Shown: positions 1 to 9,352 of the stretch, piece by piece
Layout of the letters: each line of letters starts with the position of its first letter
How positions within the stretch are numbered: position 1 is the first letter of the stretch
Source of the DNA: Holophagales bacterium UBA5704
GTDB taxonomy: Bacteria > Acidobacteriota > Thermoanaerobaculia > Multivoradales > UBA5704
DNA length: 41,477 nt
Assembly (NCBI GenBank): GCA_002420005.1
Contig: DIHE01000033.1
Coordinates: 1 to 41,477 of the forward strand
Direction of reading: 5' to 3'
Notes under the pieces: generated by a model
The model's database searches: none
The model's input: the letters and a program-made list of their open reading frames with translations, nothing else
What the model was told of the DNA's origin: nothing
Position numbers and translations under genes: made by a program

Positions 1-3000
1 CGCGGCGTGCTGCTGCGGCTCGCGGAGAAAGACCATGTCCTGGCGCTCACCATGCATCACATCGCGAGCGACGGCTGGTCGATGGGAATCCTGGTTCGCG
101 AGATCACGGCACTCTATCCGGCGTTCGTCGCCCGCCGGCCGAATCCGCTGCCCGAGCTGCCGGTGCAGTACACGGACTTTGCAGCCTGGCAGCGTTCCTG
201 GCTGCACGGCGAGCTCCTCGACCGCGAGATCTCGTTCTGGCGGCGCCAGCTCTCCGGGCTGCCGCCGCTCCTCGAGCTTTCCACGGATCGGCCGCGGCCC
301 GCGGTGCAGAGCTTCCGTGGCGAGACACGGCCGTTCCAGCTGCCGGCGGGGCTGACCCGGCAGATCCTGGCCCTGGGCCGTGGCGAGGGGGCGACCCTCT
401 TCATGGTGGTGCTCGCCGGCTTCCAGGCCCTGCTCGCCCGCTATAGCGGCCAGGACGATGTCGCGGTGGGCTCACCCGTCGCCGGCCGCAACCGGGAGGA
501 GATCGAAGGGCTGATCGGGTTCTTCGTCAATACCCTGGTGCTGCGTGGCGACTTGACGGGTTTCCCTCCAGGGGACAGGGCGGGTGGTCCTTCCTTCCGG
601 GATCTGGTCGGCCGGGTGCGCGAGACCGCCTTGGCCGCCTGGCTCCATCAGGAAGTACCCTTCGAAAAGCTGGTCGAGGAGCTTGCGCCGGAGAGGAGCC
701 TGGCCCACGCCCCCCTGTTCCAGGTGATGCTCGTGCTGCAGAACGCGCCTGTCGAGAGCCCGGAGATCCAGGGTCTGCGGCTCCAGCCGGCAGGAGGCGC
801 CGGGACGACGGCGAAATTCGATCTCACCGTCAGCCTGGAGGGGCACGATGGTGGGCTCAACGGTCTGGCCGAGCACGCCGCCGACCTCTTCGATGGCACG
901 ACCGTGGACCGGCTGATCGGGTGCTTCGAGCGACTGCTCGAAGCGGCCGTATCGAGGCCCGATGAGGCGGTCTGGTCCTTGCCTCTCTTGAGCCCCCAGG
1001 AACGCGGGCAGATTCTGGCCGAATGGAACGACACCGGGGCGGCGTCGTTGCCGCGGATCTGCCTGCACGAGCTGTTCGAGGCGCAGGTCCGACGTACCCC
1101 GCAGGCGGTGGCTCTCGTCGATGGCCCGCGGGAGGTCCTCTACCAGGAGCTCGATGAGGCGGCTGGCCGGCTGGCGGCTGCGTTGCGCCGTCGTGGCGCA
1201 GGGCCGGAGGTTGTGGTCGGTGTCTGCCTGGAGCGCTCGGCCGCTTTGGTCGTCGCCCTGCTCGCGGTTCTCCAGACCGGCGCTGCCTACCTGCCGGTCG
1301 ATCCGCAGTTGCCGCGTCTGCGCCGCGACACCCTGCTCACCGGTGCCCGGGCCTCGATCATGATCACCGAGGCGTGCCGGGCGGTGGAGTCATCCTGGAC
1401 CGGGTCGGTGGTGGCGGTGGATCCGGCCGCAGAGGAGGAGGTGGAGGAGCGAGGCTGGAGAGCGAGGGTCGATCCCGAGAACCTGGCCTACGTGCTCTTC
1501 ACCTCCGGCTCGACGGGGGCTCCCAAGGGCGTTGCGATCACTCACCGCAGCGCTGCCGCGCTGGTGCGCTGGGCCGCGACCGTCTATGCCCCGGAAGAGC
1601 TGGCCGGAGTGCTCGCCTCCACTTCGTTGAGCTTCGATCTCTCGGTCTTTGAGCTGTTCGTCCCACTTTCGCTCGGTGGGACGGTGATCCTGGCGCAGAA
1701 CGCCCTGGAGCTGCCGGATCTCCTCGCTTCCAATCCCATCGCCGGGCGGGTGACGCTGATCAACACCGTCCCCTCGGTCCTTGCCGAGCTGGTCCAATCC
1801 GGTGGGCTTGGGGCCTCCATCCGCACGGTCAACCTCGCCGGCGAGCCGTTGCCGCGCTCGCTCGCCGACCGGCTCTATGCGACGGGGACGGTGGAGCGGA
1901 TATGGAACCTCTACGGGCCTTCCGAGGATACGACATACTCTACGTTCGTCCGGGTGTCCCGGATCGGTTCCGCGGCACCCGGTATCGGCCGTCCTGTCAC
2001 GGCCACGCGAGCCTTTGTGCTGTCGTACCGTGGGGAGGTGCAGCCGGTGGGTGTCCCGGGAGAGCTGTACCTCGGCGGAGCAGGGCTGGCGCGTGGTTAT
2101 CTCCACCGGCCGGACCTCACGGCCGAGCGTTTCCTCCCGGATCCCTTTGCGGCAGAGCCCGGCGCGCGCCTCTATCGCACGGGCGATCGGGTGCGCTGGA
2201 CGGCTGGGGGAGAGCTCGAGTTCCTCGGCCGCCTGGACCATCAGGTCAAGATCCGCGGCTTCCGCATCGAGCTCGGCGAGATCGAGGCGGTGATCCGCGA
2301 GGTACCCGGAGCCCGCGAGGCGGCCGTGCTGGCCCGTGAGGATCCCCGGCGGCCGGGGGACCGGCGGCTGGTCGCCTATGTCACCGGGAATGCCGCGGTC
2401 GAGGAGCTACGCCGGGTTTTGCGCGAACGATTGCCGGAATACATGGTGCCGGACGCCTTCGTGGCGCTTACCGTGTTGCCGCTGACTCCCAACGGCAAGG
2501 TGGACCGCAAAGCTCTTCCTGCGCCGGATGGGCCAGGTCCCGGCGAGGATCATGTGGCACCGCGTACGCCCGTGGAAGAAGCCCTCGCCGGCATCTGGGC
2601 CCGGGTGCTCGGCCTCGAACGGGTCGGTGTCACCGACTCGTTCTTCAGCCTGGGCGGCCACTCCCTTCTGGGGGTGCGGTTGATGGCGCAGATCGACCGC
2701 GCCTTCGGGGTCCGGCTGCCGATTGCAGCGCTTTTTACGGCTTCGACGGTGGAGCGGCTCGCCGGGCTGCTGCAAGGCGGGGGGACGGCGCTGCGGCGCT
2801 CGCCGCTGGTGCGCCTCCACCCGGGCGGCAGCGGCCGGCCGCTGTTCGTTGCACATCCCGTGGGCGGCGATGTCTTCGCCTATGTGGAGCTGGCGGAGGC
2901 GCTCGGAGCCGGGCGGCCGGTCTACGGTCTGCAGGCGATCGCCACCGACAACGGGAATTCCCCGTCGCTGGAGGAGCTGGCGGCGCAGTACCTGGCCGCG

Positions 3001-3606
3001 ATCCGGGACCTCCAGCCGGAGGGTCCGTACCTCCTGGCCGGCTGGTCGCTCGGCGCGGTGATCGCCTATGAGATGGCCCAGCAGATCGAACGCTCCGGCG
3101 ACCGCGTGGCGCTGTTGGCGATGCTCGATCCTTCGTCGCCGCAGGAGGGCCTCAACGAGCGGCTCGACGACACCTCGCTGCTTGCCGGCTTCGCCGCCGA
3201 CCTCGTGCGGCTCTCCGGCCGCCCGGTCGAGCTCGACGCGAAGGTGCTGGAAGGATTGGACGTGAGCGCGGCGCTCGACCGGATGGTCGAGCTGGGCCGG
3301 CGCGAGGGAGTGCTGCCACCGGAGGTGGACGCGCTTCGCCTGCGCGAGCGGTTCGAGCTCTTCAGCCGCCACATGAAGGCTCTGCAGAGTTATCTGCCGC
3401 GTCCCTACGGCGGATCGGTCACACTGTTCCGGGCCGGCGCCTCCTTGCCTCCGGGAGCGACGGATCTCACCGCGGGCTGGGGCGAGCTCGCCCCAGCCGA
3501 GGTCCACCTGCTTGCAGCGGATCATTACTCCTTGCTCCAGAGGCCGGCGCTCGACCACTTGGTGGGTCACCTGAAGGACGGTCTGAGGAGAGCCGAGAGC
3601 CCATGA
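1..3606 (+). CDS. Nonribosomal peptide synthetase, terminal module C(partial)-A-T-TE, 5' truncated by window edge
   Basis: The reading frame is open from base 1, so the true start lies upstream; the GTG at 7 is internal. Residues here count from base 1. The partial condensation domain carries the active-site HHIASDG at residues 19-25 and resembles an LCL type. The adenylation domain (about 350-830) has the A3 motif FTSGSTG near 500 and a FDLSVFEL specificity segment. The carrier domain has FFSLGGHSLLG, with the phosphopantetheine serine at about 888. The C-terminal type I thioesterase has GWSLG (Ser about 1016), Asp about 1043 in LLAMLDP and His about 1175 in ADHYSLL. By eye the specificity code is D-L-F-N-N-A-L-T-Y-K, which I recall as the alanine code of microcystin McyA module 2. 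The thioesterase makes this the last enzyme of an assembly line, releasing by hydrolysis or cyclisation. The C domain has an extra loop of about 10 residues (GFPPGDRAGG) near residue 189. NRPS identity is certain; the substrate is inferred. Confidence 0.96.
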   Translation, partial: RGVLLRLAEKDHVLALTMHHIASDGWSMGILVREITALYPAFVARRPNPLPELPVQYTDFAAWQRSWLHGELLDREISFWRRQLSGLPPLLELSTDRPRPAVQSFRGETRPFQLPAGLTRQILALGRGEGATLFMVVLAGFQALLARYSGQDDVAVGSPVAGRNREEIEGLIGFFVNTLVLRGDLTGFPPGDRAGGPSFRDLVGRVRETALAAWLHQEVPFEKLVEELAPERSLAHAPLFQVMLVLQNAPVESPEIQGLRLQPAGGAGTTAKFDLTVSLEGHDGGLNGLAEHAADLFDGTTVDRLIGCFERLLEAAVSRPDEAVWSLPLLSPQERGQILAEWNDTGAASLPRICLHELFEAQVRRTPQAVALVDGPREVLYQELDEAAGRLAAALRRRGAGPEVVVGVCLERSAALVVALLAVLQTGAAYLPVDPQLPRLRRDTLLTGARASIMITEACRAVESSWTGSVVAVDPAAEEEVEERGWRARVDPENLAYVLFTSGSTGAPKGVAITHRSAAALVRWAATVYAPEELAGVLASTSLSFDLSVFELFVPLSLGGTVILAQNALELPDLLASNPIAGRVTLINTVPSVLAELVQSGGLGASIRTVNLAGEPLPRSLADRLYATGTVERIWNLYGPSEDTTYSTFVRVSRIGSAAPGIGRPVTATRAFVLSYRGEVQPVGVPGELYLGGAGLARGYLHRPDLTAERFLPDPFAAEPGARLYRTGDRVRWTAGGELEFLGRLDHQVKIRGFRIELGEIEAVIREVPGAREAAVLAREDPRRPGDRRLVAYVTGNAAVEELRRVLRERLPEYMVPDAFVALTVLPLTPNGKVDRKALPAPDGPGPGEDHVAPRTPVEEALAGIWARVLGLERVGVTDSFFSLGGHSLLGVRLMAQIDRAFGVRLPIAALFTASTVERLAGLLQGGGTALRRSPLVRLHPGGSGRPLFVAHPVGGDVFAYVELAEALGAGRPVYGLQAIATDNGNSPSLEELAAQYLAAIRDLQPEGPYLLAGWSLGAVIAYEMAQQIERSGDRVALLAMLDPSSPQEGLNERLDDTSLLAGFAADLVRLSGRPVELDAKVLEGLDVSAALDRMVELGRREGVLPPEVDALRLRERFELFSRHMKALQSYLPRPYGGSVTLFRAGASLPPGATDLTAGWGELAPAEVHLLAADHYSLLQRPALDHLVGHLKDGLRRAESP

Positions 3607-3725
3607 GCTCCCAGAAACTCAAAGGCCTGGCGGCGGCCCGCTCGAAGGCGCCCAAGGTTCTGAATCATCAAACCAGATACCGTGAGGATCTCGACCTATG
3701 TGGACGCAGGAAGTCAAGCAGGTAG
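3603..3725 (+). pseudogene. 40-codon ORF overlapping the NRPS stop (ATGA), possible gene remnant
   Basis: An ATG at 3603 overlaps the NRPS stop codon and opens a 40-codon frame that ends at TAG 3723-3725, inside the next gene. The N-terminus reads MSSQKLKGLAAARSKAPKV. This resembles, from memory only, the K-L-x-G-L-x3-R-x-K-A start of TauD/TfdA-type dioxygenases found in NRPS clusters. If so, it is the translationally coupled start of a tailoring enzyme whose body has been deleted, with the ADOP permease now sitting at the junction. The Shine-Dalgarno sequence of the permease lies inside it. It could equally be a chance ORF or a short coupling leader. No domain can be assigned. Confidence 0.3.
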
Positions 3726-6157
3726 CGCGCAGTCTCGTCAAGAGCCCCGGTTTCGCCCTGGCCGTTCTGCTCACATTGGCAGTCGGTATCGGCGCCACTG
3801 CGGCGATCTTCAGTATCGTTGAAGGGTTGATCATCAGAAAGATCCCCTACAAGGACCTCGACCGTCTGGTCATGGTCTACAACACCATCCCCCAAGACAA
3901 TCTGGATCGCACATCCTCCTCGTATCTGGACCTCATGGACTGGCGCAAGCAGAACACGACGTTCACAGACCTTTGCGCCCAGTCCATCGGGTACAGGCTC
4001 ACACTGGTCGACGAAAAGGGAACGGATTCGATCTTGATGGGCTTCGTCTCATCAGCTTATTTCGAGGTCCTGGGGTACGCCCCGATGCTGGGACGCACTT
4101 TTACCGCGGAGGAGGAGAAGGTCCCCATGGGGTCCCGCGTGGTGGTCCTGAGCAACGGTCTTTGGCGCAACCGCTTCAGTGCGTCGCGTGAGATCGTGGG
4201 CCAGAGCGTGCGGCTCAATGGCGAGCTCTACACGGTGGTCGGCGTCATGCCTCCAGATTTTCGCGACCTCGGGGAGGACGACACCGAGATGTGGGCTCCG
4301 ATCATGATGCTCGGGACGGTCAGCCCCGGCGTGATCGAGGACCGAAACGGACGGAACATGGAGGTGCTGGGGCGGCTCAAACCGGGCGTCACAATTCCCC
4401 AGGCGCAGGCTGAGATGGGCACGATCATCGCCAATCTCGAGGCTCAGTATCCCGAGAGCAACAAGGGATATGGGATCAACATCGTTTCGTTGGAGGCCGC
4501 CGTCTTCCGGACGGTCTTTCATCTTCCCAACGTCGGCCGCTCGGTGATGACCCTGTTCCTCGGCTCGATCTTCGTGTTGCTCATCGCCTGCGTCAACGTG
4601 GCGAGCCTGTTTCTGGTGCGCGCCACGGTTCGGCGCCGGGAGATGGGTATCCGCATCGCGGTCGGTGCCGGAAGGAGGCAGATCATCCGGCGGCTCGTGA
4701 TTGAGGGTGTGATGCTGTCTTTGATGGGAGGTGTTTTCGGAGTGATGGTCGCGGCGTGGGCCGTGAAGGCTTTGCTGGCGACCGGGCTGCTCAACCTGCC
4801 TCCCTATGTCCAGATCGGCTTGAGCCCGAAGGTCGTGGCTCTGTCTCTGGTGCTGTCGCTGGCGACCGGAGTGATCTTTGGCCTGGTGCCTGCGGCTCAG
4901 ACGCTGCGCAGAGACCTGCTCGCCGCCTTGCAGGAGGGGAGCCGGGGGCAGAGCTCCCGGCAGGGGGGCCGGTGGCGCTCCGCTCTCGTCGTCGCCGAGG
5001 TGGCGTTGGCCGTGATCCTGCTGGTCGGAGCCGGCTTGATGATGCGGAGCTTTCGTCAACTCCACGGCACGTCGCTGGGATTCCGCACGGACAACCTGCT
5101 GACGGTCAGGATCGACGCAACGACGACCGCTTACCGAGAGCAGCGTCCGCTCAGGATCAATCTGGCCCGCTCCCTGGAAGAGGGGGCGCGTGCGATACCC
5201 GGGGTTCGGAAGGCCGGAGTCTGGGGACCGGGCATCCCAGGAGAGGCTCGGTGGTATGTGGAGGTGACAACCGAGGACAAGCCCGACGTGGCACCCGAGG
5301 AAGCCAAGCGCGTGTATCGCCACCACATCAGCCCTGATGCGCTCAGCACTCTCGGCATCCCCATTCTCAAGGGGCGTGACCTCTCCGCCCAGGACACCGT
5401 CGACACACCCCTGGTGGCGGTGGTCAGCCAATCGATGGCCGAGGCGCTTTGGCCCGGCGAGGATCCCATCGGCAAGAAGTTTCTCGGAGCACCTTCGACC
5501 CCCCTGGTCGAACACACCGTGGTGGGGGTGGCACAAGACGTCAGGCACCGTGGACGGCTGACCGAGGAAGGGCAGGTCACACGGGACTACTACTGTTCCT
5601 ACTATCAGTACCCTGTCACCTTCCTGGTCGTCTACCTGATCGGTGAAAGCGATCCGGCGGCGCTCTTCGGACCCTTGCGGAAGCTGCTGCGCTCCATCGA
5701 TCCCGATCTGGCGATCTACGAGTTCGAGGCGGCGGCCAACCGGGTGTCCAACGAAGAGGCGGAGATTCGTCTCACCGCTCTTCTGATGACCACCTACGCC
5801 GTCATGGCCCTGACGCTGGCAGCACTGGGTATTTATGGGGTGCTGGCCTATGCCGTGAGCCGCCGTACCGGCGAGATCGGGGTCCGGATGGCCCTGGGAG
5901 CCGACCGAAGCTCGATCTACCGCGAGGTGGTCGGTCAAGCGATGATTCATGTGCTGATCGGCCTCGCCCTGGGGTTGGCCGGTGCCATCGCGCTGACCCG
6001 GGTGCTCACGAGGCTGCTTTTCCAGGTGACCGCCACCGATCCGGCGACGTTCGTGCTGATGACCCTCGTGTTTCTGGCCGTGGCGTTGCTGGCGAGCTCC
6101 TTGCCGGCCCGCCGGGCGATGGCGGTCGATCCCGTCAAGGCGCTTCGTTCCGAATGA
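3698..6157 (+). CDS. ADOP-type ABC transporter permease (duplicated MacB/FtsX permease)
   Basis: The 819-residue protein starts at ATG 3698, after GAGG at 3684-3687. It has a short N-terminal helix and a membrane segment at about 20-41. A MacB-like periplasmic core follows, then an FtsX block of membrane helices at about 281-360 with RRREMGIRIAVGAGRRQI. A second half begins with a helix near 427 and a second periplasmic core. The last FtsX block (about 690-815) has RRTGEIGVRMALGADRSSI and ends in VDPVKALRSE. This duplicated architecture without a neighbouring ATPase is the acidobacterial duplicated orphan permease family. The role of these proteins is not settled; MacB relatives move peptides, lipoproteins or antibiotics outward using a separate ATPase. 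Its place between an NRPS and a penicillin acylase suggests peptide export or self-protection, but that is inference. The next gene overlaps its stop by ATGA. Confidence 0.93.
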   Translation: MWTQEVKQVARSLVKSPGFALAVLLTLAVGIGATAAIFSIVEGLIIRKIPYKDLDRLVMVYNTIPQDNLDRTSSSYLDLMDWRKQNTTFTDLCAQSIGYRLTLVDEKGTDSILMGFVSSAYFEVLGYAPMLGRTFTAEEEKVPMGSRVVVLSNGLWRNRFSASREIVGQSVRLNGELYTVVGVMPPDFRDLGEDDTEMWAPIMMLGTVSPGVIEDRNGRNMEVLGRLKPGVTIPQAQAEMGTIIANLEAQYPESNKGYGINIVSLEAAVFRTVFHLPNVGRSVMTLFLGSIFVLLIACVNVASLFLVRATVRRREMGIRIAVGAGRRQIIRRLVIEGVMLSLMGGVFGVMVAAWAVKALLATGLLNLPPYVQIGLSPKVVALSLVLSLATGVIFGLVPAAQTLRRDLLAALQEGSRGQSSRQGGRWRSALVVAEVALAVILLVGAGLMMRSFRQLHGTSLGFRTDNLLTVRIDATTTAYREQRPLRINLARSLEEGARAIPGVRKAGVWGPGIPGEARWYVEVTTEDKPDVAPEEAKRVYRHHISPDALSTLGIPILKGRDLSAQDTVDTPLVAVVSQSMAEALWPGEDPIGKKFLGAPSTPLVEHTVVGVAQDVRHRGRLTEEGQVTRDYYCSYYQYPVTFLVVYLIGESDPAALFGPLRKLLRSIDPDLAIYEFEAAANRVSNEEAEIRLTALLMTTYAVMALTLAALGIYGVLAYAVSRRTGEIGVRMALGADRSSIYREVVGQAMIHVLIGLALGLAGAIALTRVLTRLLFQVTATDPATFVLMTLVFLAVALLASSLPARRAMAVDPVKALRSE

Positions 6158-8616
6158 GACCGATGAGCCTCCCTCTTCGCCGCCCTTTCCTCCGGCGCGC
6201 CGCCTGGACCGCCGCCGGCCTCACGGGGGTGCTGCTCGTGTCCCTCACGGCCGGCGGCCTGTGGCTGCGCCACACCCTGGTCGAAAGCCTTCCACAGCTC
6301 GACGGCGAGCGGCCGGTGGCCGGTCTCCAGGCACCGGTGAGCGTGGTGCGGGACGGGCTCGGAATCCCCACCCTGCGCGGCGAGAGCCGCCGCGACGTGG
6401 CCTATGCCACCGGCTTCGTCCATGCCCAGGACCGGTTCTTCCTGATGGACCTCCTCCGTCGGCGCTCCGCGGGCGAGCTCGCGGAGCTCTTCGGCGAACA
6501 GGCCCTGCCGGCCGACCGCACCCTTCGCATCCATCTCTTCCGGAAACGTTCGCGCACCCTTTTCGAGCAGAGCCCCGCCGACGTCCGCTCGCTCCTGACC
6601 GCCTATGCGGACGGCGTCAATGCGGGCCTGGAGGCGCTCGGGGGACCTCCTTTTGAGTACGCGATCCTGCGCGAGGAGGCTCAACCCTGGCAACCTGAGG
6701 ATTCGTTCCTCGTGTTGTTCAGCATGTTCACCCAGCTCCAGGATTTCGACGGGGTCCAGGAGCAGATGCGGGGCTTGATGCGCGACCGACTCCCGGGGCC
6801 GCTGGTGTCCTTCCTGTTGCCGGAGGGCACCGGCTGGGATGCGCCGCTGGTCGGTCCCGCCTTCGACAGGCGGCCGCCGATTCCGGGACCCGAGGTTGTG
6901 GACCTGCGCCGGCGGCAGCCGGAGCGCCAACTGCCGAAGGCGGCATCGCTCGACCGCGATGAGAGGGCCACGGCGCCGGCGGCGAGCAACAGCTGGGCGG
7001 TCGCGGGGACGCACACCGCCCATGGAGGCGCGCTGCTCGCCAATGAGCTGCACCTCGGCCTCGCCGTGCCGAATCTCTGGTATCGCGCCGTTCTGGAGTG
7101 GCCGAAGGGAGAGGGCTCGCGGGAGTGGCACCGCACCCTCGGGGTGACCCTGCCAGGCACTCCGGCCCTGGTGGTGGGGAGCAACGGTCAGGTCGCGTGG
7201 GGCCTGACCAACAGTGCGATCGACACCAGCGACATCGTTCTTCTCGAGCCCGACCCGCGAGATGGAAACCGCTATCTGGTTCCCGGCGGCTCGCGGCGTT
7301 TCGAGCAGCACCGGGAGACGCTCCGCTTCCCCGGTGGATCCGAGGAGGTTTCGGTCGATTGGACCATCTGGGGGCCCGTCCTCGGCACGGACCATCGCGG
7401 GCGCAAGCAGGTGGTTCGTTCGATCCTGGATCTGAAGGAGGCGGTGGACTTCTCGGTCCTGGATCTGGAAACGGCCACCGACGTGTCCGGCGCCCTCTCG
7501 GTCGCCCGCCGCAGCGGGGTTCCTGCGATGAGCTTCGTCGTGGCGGATGCGCGAGGCCAGATCGCCTGGACGATCATCGGCAGAATGCCCCGCCGGTCAG
7601 GTTTTGATGGACGCTTCCCAAGCTCCTGGGCGGACGGCCGGCGCCGGTGGGAGGGGCTGCTGCCCCCTGAAGAGGTTCCCGTGCTCGTCAATCCAGCCGT
7701 GGGGCGGGTTTGGACCGGCAACAATCGCCTCGTGGATGGAGACATGCTGGCGAAGCTCGGGCACGACGGTTATTTTCTCGGAGCACGCGCGCGCCAGGTC
7801 CGCGACAACCTCCTCGCCATCGACCGCGCAACCACCGCGGACATGCTGAAGATCCAGCTCGACGACCGGGCGGTCTTCCTGGAGCGTTGGCGTGAGCTGC
7901 TGCTCTCGGTTCTCGACTCCCGCGCCGTGGCGGCCGATCCGCGCCGCGGCGAGATCCGCGACCTTGTGGAGCATTGGGGAGGGCGGGCCACCATCGATTC
8001 TGTCGGCTACCGTGTCGTCCGCTCCTTCCGGCTCTTCACGGCGCGCGACGTGTTCGCTGCGCTGACCGCCCCGTGCCGGGAGGTCGAGCCGGATTTCTCC
8101 TTCGTTGACGTCGGACACCAGCTGGAGGGCCCTTTGTGGCAGCTCGTCTCGCAACGTCCTGTCCATCTCCTCGATCCTCGCCACGAGACCTGGAATGACC
8201 AGTTGCTGGCGGTCGTGGACCAGATCGTGGCTCAGCTCTCGGAGAAGGGTGCGCTGCGAGAGCGGACGTGGGGAGAGCGAAACACCTCGGCGATCCGCCA
8301 TCCTTTGAGCTCCGCCCTGCCGGGCCTCGGCGCCTGGCTGCTCGACATGCCGGCCGAGCCGCTTCCCGGAGACGAGCACATGCCCCGGGTCCAGGATCCC
8401 AGCTATGGCTCGACGCTGCGGATGGTGGTCTCGCCCGGCCGCGAGTCGGAAGGACTGTTCCACATGCCCGGGGGGCAGAGCGGGCATCCGCTCTCGCCTC
8501 ACTACAAGGACGGCCATGCGGCCTGGGCGCAGGGCGCCGCAACGCCGCTCTTGCCGGGGCCGCCGCTCCATCGGCTCCGCCTGTTGCCGCGGCAGCACCG
8601 AGGGAGAGCAACGTAG
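6154..8616 (+). CDS. Penicillin acylase family N-terminal nucleophile hydrolase
   Basis: The 820-residue protein starts at ATG 6154, overlapping the permease stop (ATGA). ATG 6163 is an alternative that removes three residues. An N-terminal basic stretch followed by a hydrophobic segment (about 11-35) is a signal peptide or membrane anchor. The A-chain region is followed by the autoprocessing site SNSWAVAG. Ser278 is the expected nucleophile at the new N-terminus of the B chain, after Ala277. Near the C-terminus, GGQSGHPLSPHY matches the conserved end of the family. Members are periplasmic amide hydrolases that deacylate beta-lactams, acyl-homoserine lactones or N-acylated peptides; PvdQ removes a fatty acid from a pyoverdine precursor. 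Next to an NRPS, deacylation of an acyl-peptide precursor is an attractive but unproven role. Quorum quenching is another possibility. Confidence 0.93.
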   Translation: MRPMSLPLRRPFLRRAAWTAAGLTGVLLVSLTAGGLWLRHTLVESLPQLDGERPVAGLQAPVSVVRDGLGIPTLRGESRRDVAYATGFVHAQDRFFLMDLLRRRSAGELAELFGEQALPADRTLRIHLFRKRSRTLFEQSPADVRSLLTAYADGVNAGLEALGGPPFEYAILREEAQPWQPEDSFLVLFSMFTQLQDFDGVQEQMRGLMRDRLPGPLVSFLLPEGTGWDAPLVGPAFDRRPPIPGPEVVDLRRRQPERQLPKAASLDRDERATAPAASNSWAVAGTHTAHGGALLANELHLGLAVPNLWYRAVLEWPKGEGSREWHRTLGVTLPGTPALVVGSNGQVAWGLTNSAIDTSDIVLLEPDPRDGNRYLVPGGSRRFEQHRETLRFPGGSEEVSVDWTIWGPVLGTDHRGRKQVVRSILDLKEAVDFSVLDLETATDVSGALSVARRSGVPAMSFVVADARGQIAWTIIGRMPRRSGFDGRFPSSWADGRRRWEGLLPPEEVPVLVNPAVGRVWTGNNRLVDGDMLAKLGHDGYFLGARARQVRDNLLAIDRATTADMLKIQLDDRAVFLERWRELLLSVLDSRAVAADPRRGEIRDLVEHWGGRATIDSVGYRVVRSFRLFTARDVFAALTAPCREVEPDFSFVDVGHQLEGPLWQLVSQRPVHLLDPRHETWNDQLLAVVDQIVAQLSEKGALRERTWGERNTSAIRHPLSSALPGLGAWLLDMPAEPLPGDEHMPRVQDPSYGSTLRMVVSPGRESEGLFHMPGGQSGHPLSPHYKDGHAAWAQGAATPLLPGPPLHRLRLLPRQHRGRAT

Positions 8617-8620
8617 CTCA

Positions 8621-8633
8621 ACGTATACTACGT
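8621..8633 (+). promoter_or_regulatory. Possible -10 element inside a small palindrome
   Basis: The 40-bp gap before the PEGA-like gene contains ACGTA-TAC-TACGT, a 5-bp inverted repeat. It includes TATACT at 8624-8629, a good -10 hexamer. No convincing -35 element is seen at the right distance. The gene has its own GGAGG at 8644-8648. A separate promoter for 8657-12212 is therefore plausible but weakly supported. Confidence 0.35.
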
Positions 8634-8656
8634 GCATTCCGCCGGAGGTCCGCCGC

Positions 8657-9352
8657 ATGAACGCCCGCCGCATCCGCCAGCTCGCCACCCTCCTCGCCGG
8701 GGTGGCCGTGTCCGCCGCCGCCACGGACCTCCAGATCCTCTGTCCGGAGGGAGCGCGGGTCCGCCTGGACGGCGCCGATGCCGGCGTCTGCCGCGAGGTG
8801 GAGAGCGGCCGCTATCTGAGCGACCTCGCGCCGGGTGCACATGTCGTGGAGGTGACCGCCGCGGGCGGCGCACCGCAGAGCTTCGAGATCGAGCTCGACG
8901 AGACCGTCCCCGGCCGGCTCGACGCGATGGGCGGTGGTCAGGAGAAAGGGACCGGCTCGCTCTTCGTCCAGTGCAGTCCCGAGCACTGCACCGTCACCCT
9001 GAACGGCACCGAGCTGGAGATCGACGAGGCCGATCTGCGTCTCAAGGACGTGCCGGCCGGCCGCTATGTCTTCCGTTTCCAGCGCGGCAAGCGGACTCTC
9101 GACGCGGTGGCCTTCGTGAAGAACGGCAAGACGACGGGCGTACGGGCCGACTTTTTCACCCGCCGGGCCGGCCTCCTCTCCGCGGCGGACATCCCGCGCC
9201 AGGACGACATGCGCTGGGGTCTCGCCCAGACTTACGAAGCCGCCCTGCGGGAACGCGAGATGTGGAACCAATTCAACGACGAGCTCCGGCGGATGGAAGC
9301 TCTGCGCAAAGGGCAGCCCGTCGGCGACGGAGAGGCCCAGCCCCCCCCATGA
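8657..9352 (+). CDS. Secreted PEGA-like domain protein
   Basis: The start chosen is ATG 8657, because GGAGG at 8644-8648 is 8 nt upstream and a signal peptide follows (MNARRIRQLATLLAGVAVSA). The reading frame extends further upstream, but only across the acylase gene. The product has 231 residues. Two PEGA-like beta units are visible. One is at about 23-70 (L-Q-I-L-C-P-E-G-A-R-V-R-L-D-G). The other is at about 100-150 (GSLFVQCSPEHCTVTLNGTE, then DVPAGRYVFRFQRG). PEGA units are short surface beta domains, often linked to cell-envelope binding; no enzyme activity is expected. The C-terminal 50 residues are charged and probably helical. The stop overlaps the next start (ATGA), so the two are probably co-translated. 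Confidence 0.8.
   Translation: MNARRIRQLATLLAGVAVSAAATDLQILCPEGARVRLDGADAGVCREVESGRYLSDLAPGAHVVEVTAAGGAPQSFEIELDETVPGRLDAMGGGQEKGTGSLFVQCSPEHCTVTLNGTELEIDEADLRLKDVPAGRYVFRFQRGKRTLDAVAFVKNGKTTGVRADFFTRRAGLLSAADIPRQDDMRWGLAQTYEAALREREMWNQFNDELRRMEALRKGQPVGDGEAQPPP

Noticed and set aside
4052..5950. 632-codon minus-strand frame opposite the ADOP permease
   Set aside because: Low-complexity H/D/Q-rich translation, typical of a GC-driven shadow frame.
8621..8633. Operator for a specific regulator at the ACGTA/TACGT palindrome
   Set aside because: Five-bp arms are too short to assign a regulator, and the sequence is explained as a -10 region. Kept only as a weak promoter candidate.
8632..9348. 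Upstream extension of the YncE-fusion frame through the PEGA-like gene
   Set aside because: The extension is arginine/proline-rich and out of frame with a good secreted protein. The ATG at 9349 followed by a signal peptide is the better start.
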